A DNA stretch of 64,000 nt from Dasyornis broadbenti (taxonomy: Eukaryota; Chordata; Aves; Passeriformes; Dasyornithidae): positions 4,504,160-4,568,159 of the forward strand of contig VZRN01005010.1 in assembly GCA_013397935.1 (NCBI GenBank), in the 5' to 3' direction. The notes beneath the pieces were generated by a model. It saw nothing but the letters and a program-made list of their open reading frames with translations. It was not told the DNA's origin and made no database searches. Position 1 is the first letter of the stretch. Each line of letters starts with the position of its first letter. The translations under genes and the position numbers were made by a program. Shown here in pieces: positions 34,654 to 46,600 of the stretch.

Positions 34654-37600
34654 CGTTATCAGCTTTTGTTTTAATCAAATTTGGGGTTGATTTTTTGGGT
34701 TGAGGTTTTTTTTAATTTAATAGTCCCTTGTTCACTTTGGGGAGGTCAGTGTTGGGAAAAAGTCTAGCCATGGCCAACAAAAACTACCAGCATGCTAATC
34801 AGTGGGAAATGCTAAAGATTTGGAACAGTTTTTTAATTCTTCTGACGTCACCTGATTTAGGTTCTTTGCCCACAAGCCTGACTCCTGCCTTAGACTACTC
34901 CCTTATTTCTTAAAATACTCTTTCTGCTAATACTGTCCTTTGTGCACCAGAAACTAGTAAGAAAATGACAGGCATAGGGAAGGCCCAAGTTAATTCACTT
35001 TTCACCTTGATAAAGGAATGGCAACTCCGTCCATTCATAGGAGGCTGTATTCTGATCTTTCTCGATATCCAATACCAGAAGATCTTCAGATGTCTTCAAA
35101 ACCAAAGGGAAGGATGTACATTGCCACAGACCAGAATTAAATCCCCTAAGCCTGAAGAGGAAGAATTCACTTTATCCCCAGTCAGTTAGCTTCCAGCTGC
35201 ACTTGTACTTAGGAATAAATGCACACAAACTGAGTTTACCAAGTCCCCTCACACATGAATATTAGCCCACTTCCAGTCACAAAACACATAAATTTGTTCC
35301 CTTTTAATTTACTGCTATGTCATTGAAGATAGCTGTTGTGAATCCTGCTTTGAAGATTGCTCCCACTAGCAGTGCATACAGCCTTGACTCCTAACTCCAG
35401 GTTGAGTCCATAGTACCAAGATTCCTAAAAATTAGAGGCCCCTTGATGGTTTTAGCTCATAGCACTCAGATGTACAGTTAAATTCTGGCAGCTATGAAGA
35501 TCTAGACATCCCTGATGATATACAGTAAAAAGGGGTTTTAAAAAATTTCTTAAAGGTAGTTGAGATTAATCTGTTATTGTCTGGAAGGTGGTCAGATAGC
35601 CCAGAGGAGAAGCAGATGAAATTTGCTTATTAAATACATTATACTAAGAATTAAATCTCTCTAGATCTGAAAACAAGCAGCTTGGCTGAAACGTGGGATA
35701 TTGGAGAGTCTTAAACTATATAGTGAAATTTCTCCTTCTGTATTTTTTTCCTACATATTTAATCTAACTAATTTTCCCATTATCATTGTGCTCAGATTGC
35801 ACTCGGTAATGTACATAGTAATTGAACTCATCAGTAGCATATACGTATATAGAGCTTTTCTTTTTAATCTGCCATATACCAAGAGTGCACACATTTGTCT
35901 TAGATCTTAATCCAGTCAGAAGGACAAGAAAATCTGTAAATATAGGTTTTATTGTCCACAAGCCTGTTAGCATTTATATGTATGTATAAACTCGTGTTGT
36001 CCTTCCAAAACAGCAGATAGAGTTGATGCAAAAAACCAGTGTCAAACAAACTCCCAACCCCTTTTCAGCCACTAAATATCTTCAACATAATAATGAAAAG
36101 TACTTAAAACACTTTCAGTAGTGCTTCAGTAGCTGATGCACTTCTCTATCCTTAACGTAAGGATACGGCATCGCATTTGCTTCAGAACAACCTTTTCAGG
36201 TCCAGACCCTTAGTGAATGATACAGTGCTAAACTGAACTGCTGCTGCAGCTGTGAAACAACTGGCTGAAAACAAAAAGAATAAAAGATGGTTTAATTGCA
36301 ATCCTGTGTAGCTAGTGTGGCCAGGCTGTTTCCCATGCCATACAAAGTACACAGCTTTGGTCAACCCACTGAAGTGGTTTCCCCAGTTTCTCTGACTGTG
36401 CTGAAGCCCTTGTTTGTTCACCTTTGCAGAGCTGGTGCTGCTCTGTACCATAACAGGTCTTCTAAGACACTGATTATATGAGTTATCAGGAGAATGGTGA
36501 CAGGGAGGAATATGTGTGTAGGAAGATTATATTAAGGCACATGAAAAAAAGTTGCTAAAATTCAGGAGGGGAAAAAAGGACAGATGGATTTTTTAGCAAA
36601 TACTGTTGCTTCACATCTCCTTGGCTCCATAAGGAAAAACATTTTCTACTAAAAATAGTAGCTGGACTGAAAAGGTACCAATCTATATGAGGGTATAAAA
36701 TGAGGTGTGAATTATTGAAAAAGGCAACTCAAACTGTGTTTGTCAGAAAACAGACAGCATATCATACCAGGAGGACGGGGGTTAATCTGGTGGTAAATAC
36801 AAGGTACATGCCTTGGGAAAAAGATTTGAACACCAGAATACCTAAACGATGAGGTGAAAATCTGGCAGCTGCACCTTCAACAACCTACTGAGCACAAAAT
36901 TATTTGTACAGTATTTCCATTTACTGCTTAGAGCTCTACTTGGGGAGGTTTTCTGTAAATAACCCTCTTAAACCTTTCTACTCTCTTTCTGTTCCCAGGC
37001 CAGTTAAAGCACTGTCTTCTGGCCAGCAGGCTTCTGCCTGAAGAGGAACTACGTGGGTAGATATACAAATAAGAAAGCACACACACCAAACCAGGTAGAT
37101 ATGGCATCTACACATGCTATAGAACTATGCATGTATGCTGTTCTTGTGACAACCGTAGTGTCTATGTTTTATGCATGAATCTATCTCCTTTGGCCCTGGC
37201 ACTGAGTTAAGTGTGGCTTTCTGTTGGCTGGGTGCTTCTAAGTTTTGACGAACAGCATTTCAGGCCCAGAAATGACTCATACAGATATTTGTAAGTATGC
37301 TATGTAGACCCAAAGGCTTAAGGGTAGGAACATATCAAAATACTTACATAATTTCAATACGATATGTGGACAGAGAAGCACTACTAATTAAGATGTTTTA
37401 TTTTTATATCACCTGTGGAAGTGCAAGGAGTTACTCTCAGGTGTCAGGAGTAGCCAGGGCTCTGGCTGGGTACCATTTTGCAAACAGTTTCCTTCAGGTC
37501 AAAATTTAGCCGATGAAATGAATACTTCCTTGAAAAGCCAAAACCCCTGCTAGCATCTGTAGAGAGAGAACCACACAGTTGCCCCAGAGCTAGCAGTAGC

Positions 37601-38158
37601 TGCAATGGATAGGCATACAGGGGACTGGCAAGTGAATGTTATACATACTGCTGCCTGTGGTTATGAGAGAATTAAAAGCATTTGCTGTGATGACATTTTC
37701 ATTAACAAGTTTCCACTTTGCTCACAAGGGAATATAAACCAGTTGTCTTCACTGAAAGAATCACATCATGCAATCAGGAAAACATTGGAAAGGAATAGAC
37801 ATAACATGGATGAATTTAATTTTAGAAAAGTTACATAAAGACTGTGGGATATTCATGGGAGAAGCTATTCAGATTCTTTCCTCTTCTTGAAGGGAAACAT
37901 CTCTCTGTGGTGTAGGTTTAAGGCTTTGGAGTGGGCACACGTTTATTTCCAGTTTCTTTAATGTAATTGATTCAACAGACTCAGAGAAGGAATGTAATGA
38001 GAGGCAGGCAGTGGTGATGGAGAAGGCAGCAATGACCCGGTGACAGATCCATTAGTGCCTGCCTGTGCCACAGAGAGAGGCAAGCAGGGCACCAGCTGTC
38101 ACAAAGCTGAGAACAGAGCAAGGGAAGGGTGACCTGCAGCAAAACAAGCCTGTGTGCT

Positions 38159-38183
38159 GGGGGGTGGGGGGTGGGGGGGGGGA
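38159..38183 (+). repeat. G-rich tract, G-quadruplex potential
   Basis: Three G-runs (6, 6 and 10 G) are separated by single T residues. The last run is long enough to supply two G-tracts, so an intramolecular four-tract quadruplex with short loops can form. It may be only a simple repeat. Confidence 0.75.
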
Positions 38184-38555
38184 AGATATCGAAAGTTTGA
38201 TGACCTGCATGTCTTGGAGTGAAGGCATGTTAATATTATTGAAGTAGTTGCTTTAAAAGAAGGTTTTCAATAGAAAAAAGAAGCAATCCATTGTTAATCA
38301 CAGATTCATTTTCATCTCCTTTCTCTAAGGAGTTTCATAAACAAAAGAGATTCATTTCTAATTCCTTAGCAGAAGAATTCAATAAGGTTCATTTTTTTTG
38401 TCTAGAAACTGACACTGAAAATAGATGCTTTAGCCCTTCCTACGTGGTCCAAGGCTAGAGAGAGCAAGGAGCATGACATGACTTATTAGAGCATTCTGAC
38501 TAATGCAATGGTCCAAGGTGCATTCACAAAATCTGCTTCCTCTGGAGGTTGCATT

Positions 38556-38704
38556 AAAAAACCAACAACAACAACAATAACAACAACAAAAACCAAACCA
38601 AACCAAACAAAAAAGAAACACAACAAAAAACCAAACCAACCAAACAAAAAAACCTGAAAAAGGCAACAAAAGAAACCACACAAAAAAGAAGAAAAATATA
38701 AAAA
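38556..38704. repeat. AAC/AAAC-rich low-complexity tract
   Basis: About 150 bp composed almost only of A and C, grading from (CAA)n through CCAAA repeats to an AAG-rich end. On the minus strand it makes long artificial F/V/C/W-rich frames (83 and 111 codons) that should be ignored. Confidence 0.9.
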
Positions 38705-39690
38705 GATGAGAAATCTGAGGGAGAGTTTTTCCCTTGGGGGTGGTCTGACTAAGAAATGACTAAGAGCTCTAAATGAGAAATTATAGTAAGCAAAAGAGCG
38801 TCTTGGGGTATCTGCAAGCAACTGGCGTAAGTGTAACTTTTAGTTAGGCCGATGACTAACTCGCGCATCACTAAGCACTTTGTATGGCATGGCTTTTCAG
38901 GTCAACTCGTGGTGTGTAGGCTCACACTCTGGAAATCTCCATGAAAACTACAAAGGTAAAGAAGGATGTGCAGGCGGAGGAAGCAATAAAAGTTCAGGAG
39001 TAGAATGATAGGGAGTGATGATGATATAAATCTAATTGGGTTGTATGATACATTGCTGTCCTAGAGAGGCAAGAAGTTCACGTACTGTGAAAGGATAGCC
39101 GACTTCAGTAAAATTCAGAACTCTCATGAGATAAGGCAGATCTGGGGGAGACAATACAGGGTGGGCTCATGTTTCAAGCTGTTCTGCATGATTTATGGAT
39201 CTGAAGGGATGGCTTGTGCTAAGGCAATTGTCCTCATGGTTTATATGAGTTCAGTACCAAACTATATATGCCTTTGGTTATGGATTGTTATAGCATTTCT
39301 TCATTTATCTCAACCAAACTGATAGGATGTGTAATACACGTTTGCTTGTTTATAGTGTGTTTAAACCCAATACAAGAGGGAAATGAAGACTATCATTTCA
39401 GTTGTTTGCAATCAAGTCTGACTGTGAAACAAGAACACAGAGCCCCAAATTTTTCTCACGGCATGCTTTTGTGCAGGAAAATGCATTAGAAAGGAGACAT
39501 TATTCTCCTGACACCTCCATCATTGTTGGAACTCTATTTCATAAGTACATTAATTTTGAAAGGACCGGATCTAGGTTTTACTCAACAGTGCAAAACATTG
39601 CCTAAAGCTGAGCCTGTAAACCAAATTACATAGCACTTCAAATAGCACTTGAAGAACTCCACTGGCTAGTTGAATGAGGACAGTTGTTTG

Positions 39691-39732
39691 TTACTATTAT
39701 TATTATTATTATTGATGATGATGATGATGATG
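39691..39732. repeat. Compound trinucleotide microsatellite (ATT)n(GAT)n
   Basis: About six to seven ATT units (39695-39713) run directly into six GAT units (39714-39732). Likely polymorphic between individuals. Confidence 0.92.
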
Positions 39733-40002
39733 TACTCTCTGCTTCCTCCAGACATGGCAAAGGTACCACTGAAGACATAAGTCTGAGGAATCCCAAAAAA
39801 ATTCAGGCTGAAAAAAGTGGATTCCCTCCTGCAACTTATTCCTAATCTATCATATCTCATCAATGTCCCTGTGCAATTATTAGTACACGAATTCATCATC
39901 TGTGCCAAGCATGAAATTGGCACAACTGAGTATGATGTCTCACATTTGCATTTCTCCTTAATTTCTAAGCCTACTTAAAGTGTTCCTTTTATTGAGGGAT
40001 GG

Positions 40003-40088
40003 AAGTAATGAGTATGTTTTAAAGGATAGCCTCAACTAACCCCTTAAGTAATGAGCATGTTTTGAAAGATTGCCTCAACTAACCCCTG
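40003..40088. repeat. 43-bp tandem duplication, two copies
   Basis: Copy 1 is 40003-40045 and copy 2 is 40046-40088. Both start AAGTAATGAG and end CTCAACTAACCCCT, with four or five substitutions between them. A local, fairly old duplication of unique sequence. Confidence 0.9.
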
Positions 40089-40194
40089 TAGAACAGCAGG
40101 AGTCAGGACTGAGAATCAGGCAAAAAATATCCATCACCATGTCTAAGTGAGAAAAGAAAAGTTAATCAGCTAGACTGAAGAAGCCCCTGTGATC

Positions 40195-40290
40195 TAAAAC
40201 CACACAGCTCAGGACTCAGGATCAGGAGACCTAATATGTGGAGCTGTAATTCTTATTTTGACCATGTGGTTGAACAGGAGAGTAGTAGCT
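40195..40290 (+). mobile_element. Possible tRNA-derived SINE head, very degraded
   Basis: The stretch CAGGACTCAGGATCAGGAG... followed by GGAGCTGTAATTCTTATTTT and GACCATGTGGTTGAA vaguely follows the order seen in CORE-SINE heads ('GGACTCAGGAGACCTGGGTTC... GCTCTGCCAC... GACCTTGGG'). The similarity is weak and rests on recollection. Confidence 0.22.
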
Positions 40291-41251
40291 GAGGACTCTC
40301 AGTCATGTAATTCAATAAAAACAACAGCAGGAAAACAAACACCTTTCCTTGGACAGGATAAATATAATTTTCTCATTTATTGGTGCAAAACATTGGATGT
40401 TTTTTGTAAGTATTCACATTCCAATGGAAGGACTTCTTTAAGTAGCAAAGTGTTGAAGTGCTTCATCCATACAGAAAAAATTAGCTTTCCACCTGGGATG
40501 ATAATCCTTCCATTCACTCCCCATTGTCTCTTGCCTATTTATATTATAAACTTTTAAAGACCAGGGACTACTCTTTTCCACATATGTATGCAACATCCTT
40601 CAGTGTGTTTCAAATGGCACCTCCAATTCTAAATACAACCAAGCAACAGGAAATTTAAGAACTGCTCTGCAGATGCAAATGATTACTAAGGCCAGTCAGG
40701 GACAGAATGAAAAACAGAAATCAGGATTTTCCACTCTCATTTAATTCACAGATTCATACACTTTCCAAGGAAAGGAGCACGATGTCTTTTGGCAGTATGG
40801 CTTTGAGCATATTCTTTAATCCCCAAATAAAAAAATCCCAGCATTTTGACAAAGCTCAACCAAGAAAATAAAAATAAAATCTGTAAAACTGTCTCAAGTT
40901 TGTGGATACTGTGAGTCTACCGAAGGGCTGTTGAAATGACTGTAAGTCTCTGTAGTGACTTCTGTGAGCCCTCAGCAAGACCCTTTATGAACTCAAAGCC
41001 AGGGAGAGACTGGGAAGTTGGGGGGAACCTTTTTGGTACACATACCTTGCTCTGCCCTGGAATTCAGTTTCTGCACATAAATGAAAGAGGGTTCAAGATA
41101 AAATAGAAAGGAAGCTCCCTCCCATCACTTTATTTTAACAGTCAGAGGAATCTGAGAAACATTCTTGTATGAAATAAATCCTATCCTCACTTACACCCAT
41201 GCAAATTAAAGCAGCATTTGGCTGCAAGACAAGTGTATTTCTTAACTATTT

Positions 41252-41300
41252 TGAGTGCCATATGTTATATGAGTGCCATATGTTAGCATTTCTTAACTAT
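41252..41300. repeat. 18-bp local tandem repeat
   Basis: TGAGTGCCATATGTTA occurs at 41252-41267 and again at 41270-41285. It is framed by two copies of TTTCTTAACTAT. Probably replication slippage. Confidence 0.85.
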
Positions 41301-41473
41301 ATATAGCCATTTCAAATGGTATGCCGAGTTAAAGGAGAGAGCACTGCCGTGATCTCCCCTTCACCTCTCCTCAGATCTCTCCTCTCCCCCTTCCTTTCCT
41401 TTTCTCTTCCTTCTGAACTCCTCTCTGCCTACAGTCAGCTTCCTTCATCACACTTCCTGCTATTTTTATTTTT

Positions 41474-41560
41474 AAAAAAGGAAAAAAAAAAACCCCACAA
41501 ACAAACAAACAAAAAATTTAATAATTAAAAGCAAACAAACAAAGAAAGAAACCAACACAA
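41474..41560. repeat. A-rich (AAAC)n-type tract
   Basis: A-rich low-complexity sequence with (CAAA)n units, an AATTTAATAATT interruption and GAAA units. Confidence 0.85.
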
Positions 41561-42425
41561 CCCCAGTATTTTATATTTCTAACAAACTTCCTCCTCCACC
41601 CTCCCATCTGACATCTGGTTCTATTCTCCCCCATCCCTTCCTCCATAAGGCATATATAGCATGGGTTACCATTTTGGCAATGCCAGGGGGATGCACCACA
41701 CCTGTGGTAAGGGCACTAGCTAAGGGGAAAGTACAGTCAGTGATGCCACAACCGTCCATTCCATCACCTCAGCCTCTACTCTTCTCTCACTCCCTCCTCC
41801 CTGCCACACTCCATCTCTTCAGGACCTCTAGATTTCTTCCTTTTTTTGAGAAGTCGGCTGGAAGCACCAACCTGCTTAATTTCAGGGCTGTTTCAGCAGG
41901 TATTTTTCTCCTGGCTACTGTATTACATTTTATTTCAAACCTCCTTAATTTCTTTCCCTTTCCCTTTCTTGGGTGGCACCAGGAACTAGCTTTTCCCTTT
42001 CAAAACCCAATGAGTGGGACAGCCTGACTCTGGCATGACTCACACTTAAGGTTTGAGCTGTATGCTGCAGGTTAAACAGCTTCCAGCACACACCTGTGTG
42101 GCCTGGCACTCCCCAAAAGAAGTGAGAAACCACCTCTAAGGGTATGTCCCTGGCCCCCAGTCTGTATCACCCTTCTGCAGAGTCTGGCAATCATAAAGGT
42201 AGCAGACAGATATTTTCTCTTCCAGAAAAGCTCATGGTATGAAGTAGAAGTGAACAGGCAGTGTCCAGAGATTGACACAACACACTACGTAGAAACATCT
42301 GAGCAAAAGCGGTGAAGGAGGAACCTGCACTTGAGAAGGATCTAGAAAAAAACCCCATAACATCTACCCGACTGCAGATGAAAAATTGAGATTTTTCATC
42401 AGGCTGTGGTTTAACATAAGCTCAC

Positions 42426-42491
42426 CTGTTTTTGCTGCGGCTTTCTTTTTAATTTGGTTGTGGAAATTAATAATGGGAAATATTTTGATTG
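42426..42491 (-). other. Candidate 66-nt exon (minus)
   Basis: On the minus strand the segment is preceded by a fair acceptor (GTTTGTTCCACTGCAG) and followed by a strong donor (AAACAG|GTGAGC). It is exactly 22 codons and open in the frame beginning QSKYFPLLIS and ending KRKPQQKQ. It is also open in a second frame. The peptide is not recognised. Chance is likely in a window of this size. Confidence 0.15.
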
Positions 42492-45400
42492 CTGCAGTGG
42501 AACAAACACTTGAAAATGTTTGCTCCTTGTAATCCAGAACTCCACAAATCTATCATTGGAAGTAGCGTGGTGAGAAAGGAAATAAATGTTTACAATACAA
42601 GGGAAAAACCAGGCCCACCATGTTACAAATGTCCCTTCACAGCCCATAACAAGTAAAGCAGAGAACAAGTATCCCAAGAAAGGAATATTAAGGCAGGGTA
42701 AAATTGAACTCTGTACACACAATCAGCACAAAATTATTTCAGAATTTATTCTTAGCACAGGTCAAGATCAGTGAGATTCAAGATTTACACAGACTGTTGC
42801 ACCACATGGGAATAGATGCCCTCTCTGTTTCTACATGAAATATTTGCAGGCTCCTGGTGCCCTCCAGGACCTCTCAACTCCTGATGGCAAACGTGAGCCC
42901 ACCTAAACAGGCTGAAGCAATAGCTCTGCTCCAGCGTTCTAACCCAGCTCCTTGCTGCCACCAGAGCCCTCCTTCCCCCTCAGGAGCTGGAGCCCTTGAT
43001 GAAAAAAAATGTCCTTTGTAAGCAGCAGTTCTGGGAGGAGGGAAACACCACAAAATGTTAGAATCCAAACTGGATTGGTCTGTCTTCAAATGACCCCAAT
43101 GATTTGTACAATACACCATAGAGCAAGAACGCTCACCTGAATATCACATTCTATTGAGGTTTAACTTTAATTCATACCTTTTGAGGAATTATATCACATT
43201 ACATGTAGCTCATGTATTTTTCAAAAAATATTGTAATTTATGATTTGCATGTTTTATTGCCTTATAATTATAATCCAACAGTGCCATCCACTGCTTCTCC
43301 AAATAAACTTTGCTTGCAGTTTCTTCCTGAAGTTGTCCTTCGTAAGTCATGGCACTATAACCGAACAGTTTGACTGTGTATACATAGAGAGTATATACGA
43401 ATGTGTGGCCAGATGTGGGGATAAAAAACTTAAAGAGCAAAATCAAAATTGTAATCTGGTGATGTTCACAAGGGATTACCAGAACTGTCAAACAAAACCT
43501 TTCTGGGCTGTAGATAACACCGCATTTCATAGTTAGAAAAACCACACTCCGAAGTCATACGGAGAAAGCTGTATGCGTAATTGTATAATACTTCTTGAAT
43601 TCAATCCAATAAAATAATGCCTTTCAACTCAGCTTTCCCCCAAATATAACCATTGAGCCTAAGGGAACAGAACACCCCATGCTGTGAAGTATCAAGTAAT
43701 TCTTGCTGACTCTTTGGGATTGCTGCTTTGGCTGACAGTGGCCAGCACCCCAAAGAACCATAATCTCAACACTGCAATTTTCTGATATGTCCTGTGATGG
43801 CTGGGCCTCCAGATCTATTGAATCATGTTATTATTGATAGAGATCCATTTAAGAAAGTGGCAAGCATGTTCCCAGGACACCACTAATGGTATTGCCTTCC
43901 CAGCAGGAAACTGTAAAAACATAGCTTGGATTCAATCAAAGCATTGCTATTTTCTCATATTTTGTATGTGCCTTCATGTCATATATCAGATGCTGTACAT
44001 GCACGCATACATACAGATACTCATATACGTAGGTAAATATGCAAGTACCCACACAAACACCAACAGCATATTCTTCCACAGACACCTATAATAATACAAA
44101 GTGGTATTTAGGTGTACATATTTTAAAATAGTTATTAAAGTTTTGCTTCTAGCTGTGTATTTGGGAGCTCTAGTTAGTATCTTCTACTTTTGTCAAACCA
44201 GCACAATTTAAAAACTTACATAAATGGCCAACTGAACATTTCTTTTATGAGAAATTATTACCACGTGGGCCTGCAAAGGTTTTCATGGTAGGACACAAAA
44301 GAAGGTAAAAATCAAGCATTCACTGAGTCAAAAAATCCAGTAAGTGACCTACAAGGTCATTCCCAGTTAGCAAAAGACATGATTATCTTTCATTTTATGT
44401 TCAAGCTGGATCTGAATTTGGGAGCCACTAACAAATGCTGCACTAAGCAGTAATTCTGTCTCTGCCATGAAAACTTGAGGCTATAGTAACACAATTCACA
44501 GGAGGAAGTTTCCTAATTAGTGAGCAACTAGATTGAAAACAAACAACAAAAAAATACTACAGTTAAGGTTTTTGTATTGTATTACATAAAGCCTCCCAGG
44601 CAGAAAATTACATCTGGAAATTAATCAGCAGTCTTAGTGTCAATGATGGACAACTATTACATATGTGTTTACCAACTTTGCAAGGATGCACATGGACATA
44701 CACAACATCCTAGGTACTAAAAGGTGACCTATTGACCACCTTAATGTATGAAACCGAAGCAAACATCTTTGTATATCTCCATTACACTCCTTGACACTGA
44801 GAAGCAGGATGCAATTGTACTGTGTTTAATTTGGTTTGCTAACCCATTTCCTAACAGAATACAACAGAATTATCTACACTTTAAATTATCCTCTGAAAGC
44901 AAATCGTGACCAGAAGGGACTTACCAAATCTTGTCCCACGGGATGAGAAAGAACTTCTGGGTGTGTGCAACTGGGAGCAAAGTGATTTAGTGGTAGTTTT
45001 TATTTTATAACTAAAAGGATCATGTTTATACAAGTATTACTTCTGCCAATACCTCCCACTACAGTAAATTTATCTAACCCTTGAATCATCAATAGCACAC
45101 GAAAAAACTACAAACATCTATCTGGACAATTCTGAGCCAAAACTCAGGCATATGGACTGTTGTATATTCTGTCATCGAGAATAAAGCATTGCAGTATGTT
45201 CCTTCTGTAGTTCAAAGAAATTAATAAGAAAATTACAAAACCTTTAGTGTCAGCAAAGGCAGCTACAAAAGCTGCCTGGGCTTACACTGCTCATGACCAC
45301 AACTTCACCATATGCAGTTAAAAAATAGTAACTCTGATTGACAATATTTATCAGTTTTGTTTATGTGAAACTAAAAGGAAGACTTGTAATACGCTGTAGA

Positions 45401-46545
45401 ATGTCTAATCTGACACTGTATTGTATACTTGGAGGGAAAACAGTAACAAAATGTGGGCAAGTTCAGTAGCTAAATGCATGGTTTATGACTGAGAAAACTC
45501 TTTCAGAACAAAAGCTCTTTTTTTCCTATCATGTACCAGGGCCATGCTTTTAAAAGATGAAACCCAGCGTGTTTATGAGACCGTAAAATTTTGGAAAATT
45601 ATTCCTCAAATATACAGACACATATATACACACCTAACAACTAATGAAAAGCCTTTTCAGTCCCAAAGGCCATGCAGAAAGAAGAAACAGTCTTCCCTTC
45701 CTGCTTCTTTTTATTTTGCCAGTCAGGCAGACTCTTTACGTTACTCAACTATTTGCAGTGAGCAGAGTGGCAAAAATGCTACCACAGCCGTGGCAGAGAG
45801 CACACTAATGTAGACATGAATCCAAAGGTCACATCCTTAGATGGCCTCAGCTGGAGCAGCTCTGTTGATCTGAAAAACAAGAAACTGAAAAATAAGCACA
45901 ACAAATTTCCACAGATCTTCAAAGGTTCATGGAAGACATGGCTGGCAGGGATCTGAAGACACTATTCAGCACATATTACTGACCAAAGGGAGGATCACAT
46001 TTCTTTAACCAAATGTCATTAGCTATTAAATACAATGGTTTGGGAACATTCTTCAGCTCATTCCTAAAATTTGCCAGAAGCAAGACGGATGCAAGGAAAC
46101 ACTGCACTCCTCTTATCTTCTCTTCAAAATACTCTCTGCTCACTGCCACAAGACTCGGGAACACAAGAGGCTCTGGTCACCTGCTCTTCTGCTCCTCTCT
46201 CCTGAAAGACTTTGAAACAGCCTCTTCAAACATATTTTGTTCCTCCTCTTGGCTCTGGGGTTTATAATTTCTAATGCAAATCTTTCTCTCTTTCATCAAC
46301 AGAGTATGCAATAAAATCTCAAAGGCCACCAACATAACAAGTTGACAGCAAAGCCAGACTGGTAAAATGATTAATTTATGTACAGAGAGATTACAATCTA
46401 TCCATAACGAGGCAACCAGTGTGTGCTCGCAATCAGATCCAGCAAACACATGTTGAATATAAAGGCATATGAGAAACTAAAATTCAGAGGAAAAGACAGA
46501 AGTGGTACCAAGGAAATTATTTTTTTCCTTTTTGTAAATGTTCAG

Positions 46546-46600
46546 GGGGATAAAAGTTCTCCTTCTTACATCTGTGAGATTACAGTGCAAGAAGCTACAA
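46546..46600 (+). other. Candidate 55-nt exon (plus)
   Basis: A long pyrimidine tract and acceptor (TTTTTTTCCTTTTTGTAAAT then GTTCAG) precede 46546, and a strong donor (CTACAA|GTAAGTG) follows 46600. The phase-0 frame (GDKSSPSYICEITVQEAT) is open across the segment. The splice signals are the best plus-strand pair I noticed. The encoded peptide is not recognised. It could belong to a lncRNA, or be chance. Confidence 0.22.

Noticed and set aside
38430..38821. Minus-strand frames rich in F, V, C and W that look like membrane segments
   Set aside because: They are translations of an AAC-rich low-complexity tract.
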